64,000 nucleotides of DNA, taken from NCBI RefSeq assembly GCF_900105925.1, contig NZ_LT629791.1:2825278-2889277 (forward strand), written 5' to 3'. Positions 25,613 to 32,846 of the stretch are shown in pieces. Source of the stretch: Jiangella alkaliphila (GTDB lineage: Bacteria > Actinomycetota > Actinomycetes > Jiangellales > Jiangellaceae). The notes beneath the pieces were generated by a model. It was given only the letters and a program-made list of their open reading frames with translations. It ran no database searches and had not been told where the DNA came from. Position 1 is the stretch's first letter; each line of letters begins with the position of its first letter. Made by a program: the position numbers and the translations under genes.

Positions 25613-26326
25613 ATGGAGGTTCAGCTGACTGTGAGTGCGACGTGCTTGGAGCGACCGGTGTCCGCGGGCGCGGGAAGCGAGAGCCGTGAGACGTGGGAGG
25701 CCATGTCGCCGGTAGACTTGTCGGTGATGGCAGATCAGGAGAGTGACGAGCAGCGCACGCAGCGTTTCGAGCGCGATGCGTTGCCGTACCTCGACCAGTT
25801 GTACTCGGCGGCGCTGCGCATGACGCGCAACGCCAGCGATGCCGAGGACCTGGTCCAGGAGACGTTCGCGAAGGCCTATGCCTCGTTCCACCAGTTCAGG
25901 GAGGGAACGAACCTCAAGGCGTGGCTCTACCGCATCCTGACCAACACGTTCATCAACACGTACCGCAAGAAGCAGCGCGAGCCGCAGCAGAGCGCCACTG
26001 AAGAGATCGAGGACTGGCAGATGGCGCGGGCCGAGGCGCACACCTCGTCCGGCCTGCTCTCGGCCGAGGCCGAGGCGCTGGCGCACCTGCCCGACTCCGA
26101 CGTGAAGAACGCCCTGCAGGAGATCCCCGAGGAGTTCCGCATCGCGGTCTACCTCGCCGATGTCGAGGGGTTCCCGTACAAGGAGATCGCCGACATCATG
26201 GGCACACCCATCGGCACGGTGATGTCGAGGCTGCACCGGGGCCGCCGTCAGCTGCGCGGGTTGCTCGAGGACTACGCCCGCGAGCGTGGGCTGGTGCCGA
26301 AGGTCACTCAGGAGGTCGGAGGATGA
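25613..26326 (+). CDS. sigR: Thiol-oxidative-stress ECF sigma factor SigR (long form SigR')
   Basis: Region 2 is [20 protein letters not shown] followed by [19 protein letters not shown], and region 4 is [20 protein letters not shown] with [18 protein letters not shown]. This matches SigR of Streptomyces and SigH of mycobacteria, which drive thioredoxin, mycothiol and proteolysis genes under disulfide stress. The ATG at 25613 gives a 237-residue form; the conventional start, ATG 25727, gives 199 residues. The 38-residue extension lies directly behind the self-recognised promoter, as for the unstable SigR' isoform in Streptomyces. The stop overlaps rsrA (ATGA). Confidence 0.92.
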   Translation: MEVQLTVSATCLERPVSAGAGSESRETWEAMSPVDLSVMADQESDEQRTQRFERDALPYLDQLYSAALRMTRNASDAEDLVQETFAKAYASFHQFREGTNLKAWLYRILTNTFINTYRKKQREPQQSATEEIEDWQMARAEAHTSSGLLSAEAEALAHLPDSDVKNALQEIPEEFRIAVYLADVEGFPYKEIADIMGTPIGTVMSRLHRGRRQLRGLLEDYARERGLVPKVTQEVGG

Positions 26327-26598
26327 GCTGCAACGACGACGACGTCGACTGCGCTGAGGTTCTCGATCGGGTCTACGTGTTCTTCGACCGCGAGCTCGAC
26401 GACCGCACCCTGACCTACGACGAGATCAAGGCTCATCTCGACGACTGTGAGCCGTGCCTGTCGACGTACGACATCGAGCGGGTCATCCGCGAGACGCTGG
26501 CCCGTGCGTGCGCCTGCGACCACGCGCCCGACGAGCTGCGGCTGAAGATCCGCGCTCGCATCCAGGAGGTCCGGGTGCAGATGACCCGGACGCCCTGA
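26323..26598 (+). CDS. rsrA: Zinc-binding redox-sensitive anti-sigma factor RsrA
   Basis: The 91-residue protein has the RsrA layout: C3, C10, then H38-x3-C42-x2-C45 (HLDDCEPC) and a C-terminal cysteine pair. Zinc is held by C3/H38/C42/C45-type ligands while reduced; disulfide formation releases SigR. Start overlaps the sigR stop (ATGA), so stoichiometry is set by coupling. The C-terminal cysteines are C63 and C65 in [10 protein letters not shown], separated by Ala, whereas Streptomyces RsrA has adjacent cysteines. The gene ends 21 bases before a strong hairpin. Confidence 0.93.
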   Translation: MSCNDDDVDCAEVLDRVYVFFDRELDDRTLTYDEIKAHLDDCEPCLSTYDIERVIRETLARACACDHAPDELRLKIRARIQEVRVQMTRTP

Positions 26599-26619
26599 CC
26601 ACCGACTTCGCACAGACCA

Positions 26620-26653
26620 GAGCCCCGGCCCTGCATCGCAGGTGCCGGGGCTC
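26620..26653. terminator. Bidirectional terminator between rsrA and the bL37-like gene
   Basis: GAGCCCCGGC (26620-26629) pairs with GCCGGGGCTC (26644-26653), and inside it CCTGC pairs with GCAGG around an ATC loop, with a single T bulge. It lies between the convergent rsrA and the small gene at 26669-26743 and could end both transcripts. Confidence 0.8.
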
Positions 26654-26668
26654 GTCTTACGGGGCGCC

Positions 26669-26743
26669 TCAGGAGTTGGGGCGCTTGCCGTGGTTGGCGT
26701 TGCTCTTCTTGCGCGAACGGCGCTTGCGTGCCTTCTTGCCCAT
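26669..26743 (-). CDS. Tiny basic ribosomal protein, bL37-like
   Basis: An ATG at 26743 opens a 24-codon frame whose product begins MGKKARKRRSRKKS and ends ANHGKRPNS. The Arg/Lys-rich start and NHGKRPN end match the 24-residue actinobacterial large-subunit protein described as bL37 in mycobacterial ribosome structures (family recalled, not searched). GGAG lies about 12 bases upstream. Position next to sigR-rsrA is typical. It is convergent with rsrA across the hairpin at 26620-26653. Confidence 0.85.
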   Translation of the reverse strand: MGKKARKRRSRKKSNANHGKRPNS

Positions 26744-26818
26744 GGCGAGCTGACTCCTCTCCGGGTTCGGTGCTGCTGGCGGGCGAACCGCCGGGATCCG
26801 CGGGTGACGGCGAGGCCG

Positions 26819-27523
26819 TCAGGCGGTGACGCGCGGCGTTTCCGGCGCGGTACCGGCGGTCGCGTCGTCGTCCATTGTCGCACGACCGGCGGCCGGTTCC
26901 GGCGGCGGTGGCGGCTGGGTGGACTGCCGCGGCCGCGGCACGGGCCGCCGCTGGGGTCGTCGCGGCGCCTCGGTGCGCTCGGCGGCCGGCGCCGTACGCC
27001 GTCCGGTCAACGCCGTGGCCAGTGCGGCCGCGACCCCCGCGGCGACCGCGACGTCGCCCGGGCTGACCGCGCCGGGGAGGGGCGGGAACGCGACCGGGAT
27101 GGTCTTGCCCAGCCACGGCAGCCGGCTGTCGTCGCCGGCGACGGTGACGACGCCCTCGTCGGGCCGCTCCGCGACCGTCGTCTCGACGCCGGCCCGCTGC
27201 TCGGCGGACGTGGACACCGGCATGCCGCCGTTGAGCAGGATGACCAGGCCGTTCGCGGCCAGGCCGAGCGCGATCAGCGACGCGCCGAAGTAGGAGCGGT
27301 TGAGCCAGGCGTAGAAGCCGAGCGTGAACCAGCACAGCGCCGTCATGACCGGCAGCAGCGGCTCCCAGACCCAGCTGCCGGCGACGCCGAGGGCGTACGC
27401 GCCCAGCGCGGTGAGGATGAGCCGGCTGCGCACCGGCGGCCGATCGCCCAGCCGGTGCAGCCGCCCGCCGCGTGCGTACCCTGCCGCCAGGCCGGCGGCC
27501 AGGGCGAGCAGGAGGAGCGCCAT
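26819..27523 (-). CDS. DUF5317-like membrane protein
   Basis: From the ATG at 27523 the product has 234 residues. There are about five hydrophobic segments (ALLLLALAAGLAAGYARGG, LILTALGAYALGVAGSWVW, MTALCWFTLGFYAWLNRSYF, ASLIALGLAANGLVILLNGG, and a fifth near VAVAAGVAAALATAL), with an extracytoplasmic loop SRLPWLGKTIPVAFP between the fourth and fifth. The C-terminal 60 residues are a Pro/Arg-rich disordered tail. This fits DUF5317, a family of unknown function. It is divergent from the biotinyl-carrier gene across about 100 bases. Confidence 0.7.
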   Translation of the reverse strand: MALLLLALAAGLAAGYARGGRLHRLGDRPPVRSRLILTALGAYALGVAGSWVWEPLLPVMTALCWFTLGFYAWLNRSYFGASLIALGLAANGLVILLNGGMPVSTSAEQRAGVETTVAERPDEGVVTVAGDDSRLPWLGKTIPVAFPPLPGAVSPGDVAVAAGVAAALATALTGRRTAPAAERTEAPRRPQRRPVPRPRQSTQPPPPPEPAAGRATMDDDATAGTAPETPRVTA

Positions 27524-27625
27524 ATCATCATCCTGACCTGGACCGGCGCCGAACCCGGGGATGCCACGCCCGGGAGCCCGCGGCTTCGTGGTGGAATGCT
27601 GCGAGCAGCCGAGAGGAGTCAGCGC

Positions 27626-27841
27626 GTGGCTGAGCTGGTTGCCGCCGAGATGGTGGCCAATGTCCACTCCGTGGCGGTATCCGTGGGTGATCAGGTCGAT
27701 GCGGGGGCGACCCTGCTGATCCTGGAGTCCATGAAGATGGAGATCCCGGTGCTGTCCGAGGACGCCGGGCTGGTGTCCGAGGTCAAGGTCGGCCCCGGCG
27801 ACGTCGTTCAAGAGGGCGACGTGCTGGTCGTCCTCTCGTGA
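27626..27841 (+). CDS. Biotinyl/lipoyl carrier domain protein (TB7.3 type)
   Basis: The 71-residue protein is a single swinging-arm domain: MAELVAAEMVANVHSV, then LLILESMKMEIPVLSE whose MKM lysine is the biotin-acceptor site, and the mirrored VGPGDVVQEGDVLVVL strand. It matches the free-standing biotinylated protein TB7.3 of mycobacteria, possibly a carrier for acyl-CoA carboxylases. The GTG at 27626 follows GAGAGGAG. The thioesterase gene overlaps its stop as GTGA. In M. tuberculosis this gene adjoins pdtaS; here pdtaS is 14.8 kb away. Confidence 0.9.
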   Translation: MAELVAAEMVANVHSVAVSVGDQVDAGATLLILESMKMEIPVLSEDAGLVSEVKVGPGDVVQEGDVLVVLS

Positions 27842-28230
27842 CGGCGCTCGGGCCGGGCCTGTCGGCGCGTGAGCCGCACACGGTCACCGAGGTCGACACC
27901 GCGCTGGCGGTGGGCTCCGGCGACGTCCCGGTGCTGGCCACGCCACGGCTGCTGGCGTGGATGGAGGCCGTGACCGTGGCCGCCGTCGACGACGTGCTTG
28001 CCGACGGCGACACCACGGTGGGCACCCGGGTCGAGGTGGACCACGTCGCGGCGAGTCCGCTGGGCGCCCTCGTGGAGGTGCGCGGCGAGCTGACCGCCGT
28101 CGACGGGCGGACCCTGCGGTTCTACGTCGTCGCGCTGGACGGCGACGGCGAGCCGGTGGGTCGTGGGACCATCACCCGCGCCGTCGTGGGGCGCGAGCGG
28201 TTCCTGGCCCGCTGGGGTCAGCGGGCGTAG
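27838..28230 (+). CDS. Hotdog-fold thioesterase (FlK-like)
   Basis: The 130-residue protein has the hotdog pattern of fluoroacetyl-CoA-specific thioesterase-like proteins: SGDVPVLATPRLLAWMEAVT (the conserved ATP...AWME helix start), TTVGTRVEVDHVAASPLGA and LRFYVVALDGDGEPVGRGT. It should hydrolyse or bind acyl-CoA esters. Overlap with the biotinyl-carrier stop (GTGA) indicates coupling and hints at a shared acyl-CoA job; the substrate is not known. The 3' end overlaps the small convergent gene by 13 bases. Confidence 0.88.
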   Translation: MTALGPGLSAREPHTVTEVDTALAVGSGDVPVLATPRLLAWMEAVTVAAVDDVLADGDTTVGTRVEVDHVAASPLGALVEVRGELTAVDGRTLRFYVVALDGDGEPVGRGTITRAVVGRERFLARWGQRA

Positions 28231-28379
28231 GGGTGGGTGGGCAGGGTCAGCGACCAGTCGTCATCGGCCCGCTTGGGCGGGTCGAGCCGGGGGCCGCCAC
28301 CCGAGACCGCCCACCGAGCCGCGGAGACCGCGGCGGCGATCGCGAGTGCCAGGACGAGAAGAACGATGACTGTGTTCAT
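28218..28379 (-). CDS. Small single-helix membrane protein
   Basis: The 53-residue product has one N-terminal membrane helix (MNTVIVLLVLALAIAAAVSA) and a short hydrophilic tail with PPKRADDDWSLTLPTHPY. An AAGGAGAG sequence lies about 13 bases before the ATG at 28379. Codon use is normal for the region. I do not recognise a family. It is divergent from the GlxA-type regulator gene, and the palindromes at 28407-28463 lie between them. Confidence 0.6.
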   Translation of the reverse strand: MNTVIVLLVLALAIAAAVSAARWAVSGGGPRLDPPKRADDDWSLTLPTHPYAR

Positions 28380-28406
28380 GGCAGTAAATCTACTCTCCTT
28401 GGGATC

Positions 28407-28463
28407 CTGCCACGAGTGGCAGGACTGCCAGTAGCCATCGACTTCCTGCCAGTTGTCTGGCAG
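28407..28463. promoter_or_regulatory. Paired operators upstream of the GlxA-type regulator
   Basis: CTGCCAC-GA-GTGGCAG (28407-28422) and CTGCCAG-TTGT-CTGGCAG (28446-28463) are perfect inverted repeats whose centres are 40 bp apart, about four helical turns. A single half-site CTGCCAG at 28425-28431 lies between. The second ends 10 bases before the regulator start, suggesting autoregulation with looping. Confidence 0.75.
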
Positions 28464-28472
28464 ACTGTCTGA

Positions 28473-29438
28473 ATGCTGCGAAATGTTGCTGTCGTCGTGC
28501 TCGACGGGGTCGCCCCGTTCGAGCTCGGTGTGCTCTGCGAGGCCTTCGGCGTCGACCGGTCCGACCAGGGCCTGCCGACTATGGACTTCGACCTGTGCGG
28601 CCCATCCCAGCAGGTCAAGACGTCCATGGGGTTCGGGCTGATCATCGAGCACGGCCTCGAGCGGCTCGAGTCGGCCGACCTCATCGGCGTGCCCGCCATG
28701 CCGCGGGGCGACGCCTACCCCGCCGACCTGCTCGAGGCGCTGCGGTCCGCCGTCGACCGCGGGGCGCGGGTGCTGTCGGTCTGCTCAGGCGCGTTCGTGC
28801 TGGGCGCCGCCGGCCTGCTCGACGGCCGCCGCTGCACCACGCACTGGATGTACAGCACCGAGCTGGCCGCCCGGTTCCCCGAGGCCAAGGTCGACCCCGG
28901 TGTGCTCTACGTCGACGACGACCCCATCATCACCAGCGCCGGCACGGCCGCCGGGCTCGACGCCAGCCTGCACATCTGGCGCAAGGAGTTCGGCGCCGAC
29001 GCCGCGGCCATGGTGGCCCGGCGCATGGTCGTCCCGCCGCATCGCGACGGCGGCCAGGCGCAGTTCATCGAGGCACCGATCCGCGCCACGCCGGCCCGCA
29101 CGCTGGCCGGCGTCGTCGACTACATGGCCGCCCACCTCGACCAGGACCTCACCGTCGACGACCTCGCGGCGCTGGCCAACATGTCGCCGCGCACGTTCGC
29201 CCGCCGGTTCCGGGCCGAGACCGGCACCACGCCGTACGAATGGTTGCTGACGGCGCGGCTGGCGGCGGCGCAGCGCATGCTCGAGCGCGGCGACGACGTC
29301 GTCGAGACGGTGGCCGCACGGGCCGGTTTCGGCACGGCGGCGGCCATGCGGCACCACTTCGCCAAGCGCCTGGGCACCACGCCGCAGGCCTACCGGGCGG
29401 CGTTCTTCCACCGCCACCCGGGCGAGGCGCGCGCCTGA
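28473..29438 (+). CDS. GlxA-family transcriptional regulator (DJ-1/PfpI plus AraC)
   Basis: The 321-residue protein has an N-terminal DJ-1/PfpI-like domain (VAVVVLDGVAPFELGVLCEA, with a nucleophile-elbow region RVLSVCSGAFVLGAAGLLDG) and a C-terminal AraC HTH pair (LDQDLTVDDLAALANMSPRT, GDDVVETVAARAGFGTAAAM). Such GlxA/ArgR/FtrA-like proteins activate catabolic or detoxification genes. Two palindromes upstream are probable self-binding sites. The nearby TPP-enzyme and LLM genes could be targets, but that is inference. It is convergent with the TPP-enzyme gene (7 bases apart). Confidence 0.9.
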   Translation: MLRNVAVVVLDGVAPFELGVLCEAFGVDRSDQGLPTMDFDLCGPSQQVKTSMGFGLIIEHGLERLESADLIGVPAMPRGDAYPADLLEALRSAVDRGARVLSVCSGAFVLGAAGLLDGRRCTTHWMYSTELAARFPEAKVDPGVLYVDDDPIITSAGTAAGLDASLHIWRKEFGADAAAMVARRMVVPPHRDGGQAQFIEAPIRATPARTLAGVVDYMAAHLDQDLTVDDLAALANMSPRTFARRFRAETGTTPYEWLLTARLAAAQRMLERGDDVVETVAARAGFGTAAAMRHHFAKRLGTTPQAYRAAFFHRHPGEARA

Positions 29439-29445
29439 CCCGCGG

Positions 29446-31110
29446 TCAGACGCCGGTCGTCGAGCGGGGGTAGGCGACCTTCGGGTCGCACTGCACGTTG
29501 ACGAGGTACGGCACGCCGGCGTCGAACGCGCGGCGCAGCGCCGCGCCGACGTCGCCGGGCTCGGTGACGGTCTCGCCGGCGCCGCCCAGGGCCTCGACGA
29601 CGGCGTCGTAGCCGGTCTCGGGGCGCAGGTCGGCGGCGACGTCGTAGCCGTACAGGAACCGCATCGGGTGCTTCTCGAGGCCCCACGCGCCGTTGTTGCC
29701 GACCACCATGACGACCGGCAGGTCGTGCCGGACCAGGGTGTCGACGTCCATCAGCGACATGCCGGCGGCGCCGTCGCCGTACAGCAGCACGACCTGGCTG
29801 TCCGGACGGGCCAGCCGGGCGGCCGCTGCTGCTCCCGCGCCGGCGCCGAGGCAGCCGTACGGGCCGGGGTCGAGCCAGCAGCCGGGCCGGCCGGGCTCGA
29901 TCAGCTTGCCGGCCCACGACACGAAGTCGCCGCCGTCGCCGACGACCACGGCGTCGTCCTCGAGGATGCGGTTCAGCTCGCCGTAGATGCGCGCCGGGTG
30001 GATCGGCTCGGCCTCCGAGGCCAGCAGCGGGGCGTCGCGCTCGACGGCGGCCGCCGCCTGGTCGCGGAGGTCATTCGCCCAGTCGTCCCAGCGGCGGGTC
30101 GCGCGCATCGCCGTCAGGATGCCTTCGAGCACCAGCGTGAGGTCGCCGGCCGCGCTCGCCGCCAGGTCGACGTGCGTGGCCAGACCCTCGGGGGAGTCGG
30201 CGACGTGCACGACCTTGGCCGGTGCGGTGCCGTCGGAACCGCCGAACGTGCCGAAGCCGAGCCGGAAGTCCAGCGGCGTGCCGACCACGACGACGAGGTC
30301 GGCGTTCTTGAACGCGGCCGATCGGGCCCGGTTGACCAGCAGCCGGTGCCCGCGCGGCAGCACGCCGCGGCCCATGCCGTTGGCCACCACGGGGATGCCG
30401 GACTCGTCGGCGAAGTGCAGCGCGGCCTGTTCGGCGCCGTCCATCCAGACGTCCGAGCCGAGCACGACCACCGGGTGCCGGGCCTCGCCGATGAGCGTGG
30501 CGATGGCGGTGAGGCTGTCGGGGTCGGGCTCCGGGCGGTGCGCCGGCGGCGTGACCTCGAGCGTGACGTCGGCGAAGCTGTACAGCTCGTCCATCGGGAC
30601 GTCGACGAAGACCGGCCCGCGGTGCGCCGACCGCGCCACGCTGAGCGCGTCGTCGATCACCGGGCCGACGTCGGCGGCCTTGTGCGCCGTCGTGGCCAGC
30701 TTGGTGATCGGCGCCAGCAGCGGCGGGTGGTCCAGCTCCTGCAGCGCGCCGGTGCCCCAGCGCCAGGCCGGGGCGCGGCCGCCGACGGCCAGCAGCGGGA
30801 CGCCGCTGAAGTAGGCCTGGGCGATGCCGCTGACGCCGTTGGTGACGCCCGGGCCCGCGGTGAGTACGACCAGGCCCGGCTCGCGGGTGAGCTTCGCGGT
30901 CGCCTCGGCGCCGAAGACGGCGGTCTGCTCGTGCCGCACGTCGACGATGCGGGTGGGCGACTCGGCCTTGACCACGGCGTCGTAGAGCGGGAAGACGTGA
31001 GCGCCGGACAGCGTCCACATGGTCCCGACGCCGTGCGCCTCGGCGACGGCCAGGGCGTGCTGGCCGGCGTGCCCGTTCAAGGTGAGGTCTTTGCGCTGCG
31101 AAATACTCAC
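29446..31110 (-). CDS. Acetolactate-synthase-like thiamine-diphosphate enzyme
   Basis: The 554-residue protein has the three ThDP-enzyme domains. The Pyr domain carries the activating glutamate in RHEQTAVFGAEATAKLT and GPGVTNGVSGIAQAYFSG; the central domain has HPVVVLGSDVWMDG; the PP domain has the Mg-ThDP motif VLLYGDGAAGMSLMDVDTL through VMVVGNN. It resembles IlvG/IlvX-type paralogues and oxalyl/2-hydroxyacyl-CoA lyases more than the biosynthetic IlvB, and there is no small-subunit gene nearby. The reaction is therefore uncertain. Its GTG start overlaps the stop of the MarR gene (GTGA), so they form an operon. Confidence 0.85.
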   Translation of the reverse strand: MSISQRKDLTLNGHAGQHALAVAEAHGVGTMWTLSGAHVFPLYDAVVKAESPTRIVDVRHEQTAVFGAEATAKLTREPGLVVLTAGPGVTNGVSGIAQAYFSGVPLLAVGGRAPAWRWGTGALQELDHPPLLAPITKLATTAHKAADVGPVIDDALSVARSAHRGPVFVDVPMDELYSFADVTLEVTPPAHRPEPDPDSLTAIATLIGEARHPVVVLGSDVWMDGAEQAALHFADESGIPVVANGMGRGVLPRGHRLLVNRARSAAFKNADLVVVVGTPLDFRLGFGTFGGSDGTAPAKVVHVADSPEGLATHVDLAASAAGDLTLVLEGILTAMRATRRWDDWANDLRDQAAAAVERDAPLLASEAEPIHPARIYGELNRILEDDAVVVGDGGDFVSWAGKLIEPGRPGCWLDPGPYGCLGAGAGAAAAARLARPDSQVVLLYGDGAAGMSLMDVDTLVRHDLPVVMVVGNNGAWGLEKHPMRFLYGYDVAADLRPETGYDAVVEALGGAGETVTEPGDVGAALRRAFDAGVPYLVNVQCDPKVAYPRSTTGV

Positions 31111-31565
31111 GCGGTCACCGTACCGGAATCCATGTGCCGATCATGGCGTAGCGGCGATACCGCCGCCGACAGCGCCCGCAGCTGGGCGTCGTCGAGTGCG
31201 AGCACCTCCGCCGGGGGCGCGTACATGGCCCGGATCAGCTCGGCCCGCATCCGTGCGCCCTGGGGCGTCAGGACGACGAGCCGGGCCCGGCGGTCGGTCG
31301 GGTGCACCCGCCGTTCGGCGAGGTCGAGTCGCTGCAGCCGGTCAACCGTCCAGGTGGCGGTGGACGCGTCGCACTGCCACTCGGCGGCCAGCTCCTTCAT
31401 CGTCCGGCCGTCCTCGGCGTTCAGCGAGTGCAGCGCCTTGTACTCGTTCGCCGTCAGGCCGAGATGCGCCAGGACGGCGTCGCGCTCCGGCCGCGATCGG
31501 ATGAGGAGGTCGAACATCACCCGCCAGGTGTCGGCGGCGAGGCGCGCGTGGTCGTCGGTGCCCAT
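31107..31565 (-). CDS. MarR-family transcriptional regulator
   Basis: The 152-residue protein has the MarR winged helix: LGLTANEYKALHSLNAEDGR, MKELAAEWQCDASTATWTVD and wing RRVHPTDRRARLVVLTPQGA. The ATG at 31565 is chosen; a TTG 10 codons upstream lies inside the operator. It is co-transcribed with the TPP-enzyme gene and divergent from an LLM oxidoreductase gene. The gap between holds nested inverted repeats, so it probably represses both directions in response to an unknown ligand. Confidence 0.9.
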   Translation of the reverse strand: MGTDDHARLAADTWRVMFDLLIRSRPERDAVLAHLGLTANEYKALHSLNAEDGRTMKELAAEWQCDASTATWTVDRLQRLDLAERRVHPTDRRARLVVLTPQGARMRAELIRAMYAPPAEVLALDDAQLRALSAAVSPLRHDRHMDSGTVTA

Positions 31566-31580
31566 GGGTCGAGCATACTG

Positions 31581-31613
31581 CTTGGATAACTCCAATAGTT
31601 TGACTAATCCAAG
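31581..31613. promoter_or_regulatory. MarR operator region
   Basis: TTGGA-TAAC-TCCAA (31582-31595) is a compact palindrome, and a wider pair CTTGGAT (31581-31587) and ATCCAAG (31607-31613) brackets it together with TAGT-TTG-ACTA. A TTGACT at 31600-31605 may be the -35 box of the LLM gene. The AT-rich island is shared by the divergent MarR and LLM genes. Confidence 0.7.
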
Positions 31614-31636
31614 TAAATATGTCTATCGTCGGCGGC

Positions 31637-32497
31637 ATGAAGGTCAGCATCAGTATCACCAACTACACGTGGCCCGGCGGCGGGCTCACCGACGAGCTGA
31701 CGCGCGTGGTGCGGGCCGCCGACCAGGCCGGCATCGACACCGTCTGGGTCGCCGACCACCTGCTGCAGGGCGACCCGACCTGCCGCCTCGAGGACGACAT
31801 GCTCGAGGCGTACACCACGCTCGGCTACCTGGCCGGGCAGACCGAGCGCGTCCGGCTGGGCACCATGGTGTCGGCGGCGACGTTCCGGGCGCCGGCGCTG
31901 CTCATCAAGGCCGTCACCAGCCTCGACGTGCTGTCGCGCGGTCGTGCCTGGTTCGGCGTCGGCGCCGGCTACCACGGCGACGAGGCCGCGATGATGGGCC
32001 TGTTCCTGCCGCCCACGGCCGAGCGGTTCGCGCGGCTGGAAGAGGTCCTGCGGCTCGCGAAGCAGATGTGGGCCGGCGACGACGCCGCGTTCGAGACCGC
32101 GCACTACCGGCTCGAGCGGCCGCTCAACAACCCCAACTCCGTCACCCGCCCGCACCCGCCGATCCTCATCGGCGGCGCCGGCGAGAAGATCACGCTGCGC
32201 CTGGTCGCCCAGTACGCCGACGCCTGCAACCTGCCCGACATCCCCGACGACGGGCAGACGGTCCGGCACAAGCTCGACGTGCTGGCCCGGCACTGCGACG
32301 CTGTCGGGAGGCCGTTCGACGAGATCGAGAAGACGCTGGCCATGGCGCTCGCGCCGGGCGAGTCGGCCGACTCGTTCGTGCAGCGCTGCCGGGTCGCCCG
32401 CGAGCGCGGCTTCGACCACGTCGGCCTCATCACCCGCGGCACGCCCTGGACCGAGGAGACCGTCGCCACGGTCGCCGCGGCGGTCGACGGCGCCTGA
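31637..32497 (+). CDS. LLM-class F420-dependent oxidoreductase
   Basis: The 286-residue protein is a luciferase-like TIM barrel: NYTWPGGGLTDELTRVVRAA, DTVWVADHLLQGDPTC, ERVRLGTMVSAATFRAPALL, RGRAWFGVGAGYHGDEAAMM and RPHPPILIGGAGEKITLRLV. These are typical of coenzyme F420-dependent (not FMN) members. The ATG at 31637 lies near the likely transcription start, so it may be leaderless; another ATG is at 31619. The MarR-TPP-enzyme operon is divergent. The end is followed, 33 bases on, by a copy of the palindromic repeat found again behind the second LLM gene. Confidence 0.88.
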   Translation: MKVSISITNYTWPGGGLTDELTRVVRAADQAGIDTVWVADHLLQGDPTCRLEDDMLEAYTTLGYLAGQTERVRLGTMVSAATFRAPALLIKAVTSLDVLSRGRAWFGVGAGYHGDEAAMMGLFLPPTAERFARLEEVLRLAKQMWAGDDAAFETAHYRLERPLNNPNSVTRPHPPILIGGAGEKITLRLVAQYADACNLPDIPDDGQTVRHKLDVLARHCDAVGRPFDEIEKTLAMALAPGESADSFVQRCRVARERGFDHVGLITRGTPWTEETVATVAAAVDGA

Positions 32498-32529
32498 CGG
32501 GAGTTCGCGTAGGTGTTGCCGAGTTGGCC

Positions 32530-32668
32530 GTCCCCCTGCTGCCCATTTTCTTAGCCGGGAACGCGCGCCTCAAGTCCGCGCCTCTGTGGTGTCTCTTCGC
32601 TGTGCTTCCGGGCTTGGACTTGACCCGCGCGTCCCCGGTCTTAAGAACTCGGCAGCTATCAGGGGGAC
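32530..32668 (+). repeat. Palindrome-ended intergenic element, copy 1 (intact)
   Basis: The 139-base element begins GTCCCCCTGCTGCCCATT and ends GGCAGCTATCAGGGGGAC, so its ends are imperfect inverted repeats. A second, opposite copy is reconstructed at 34395-34452 plus 35883-35950. Ends and flanks (TGCCGAGTTGG just outside) are conserved between copies while the centre differs. No transposase is encoded, so it resembles a MITE. It lies just after the LLM gene in the gene-free stretch 32498-32846. Confidence 0.8.
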
Positions 32669-32704
32669 GGGGGAGGTGTGGCGACGGTCCGTAATGGTGG
32701 CGGC

Positions 32705-32814
32705 CGTCTTCGATGGCGCCGGTCGTCTTCGATGTTGGGGGCCGTGGTCTGCGTGTGTCGAGGACGGTTTCTGCCATCGAGGACGGTCCTGACCATCGAG
32801 GACGTGGGCTGCCC
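32705..32814. repeat. 19-bp period repeats in opposite orientations
   Basis: CGTCTTCGATG occurs at 32705-32715 and 32724-32734, then TCGAGGACG-headed units repeat every 19 bases at 32758, 32777 and 32796. The two sets are inverted relative to each other (CGTCTTCGATG against CATCGAGGACG). The IS3 left end begins inside the third unit. I see no gene here. Confidence 0.75.
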
Positions 32815-32846
32815 CGAGCTTTCCGGACCGCTTCGTTTGCGGTCTC

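Noticed and set aside
32498-32809. Short protein-coding frames with tails such as PLLPIFLAGNARLK on either side of the IS cluster
   Set aside because: They arise from translating the dispersed repeat element in both copies; frames lack starts and do not keep codon bias.
32705-32814. CRISPR array or phage attachment site
   Set aside because: Units are only about 9-11 bases conserved, in both orientations, with no cas genes or integrase nearby.
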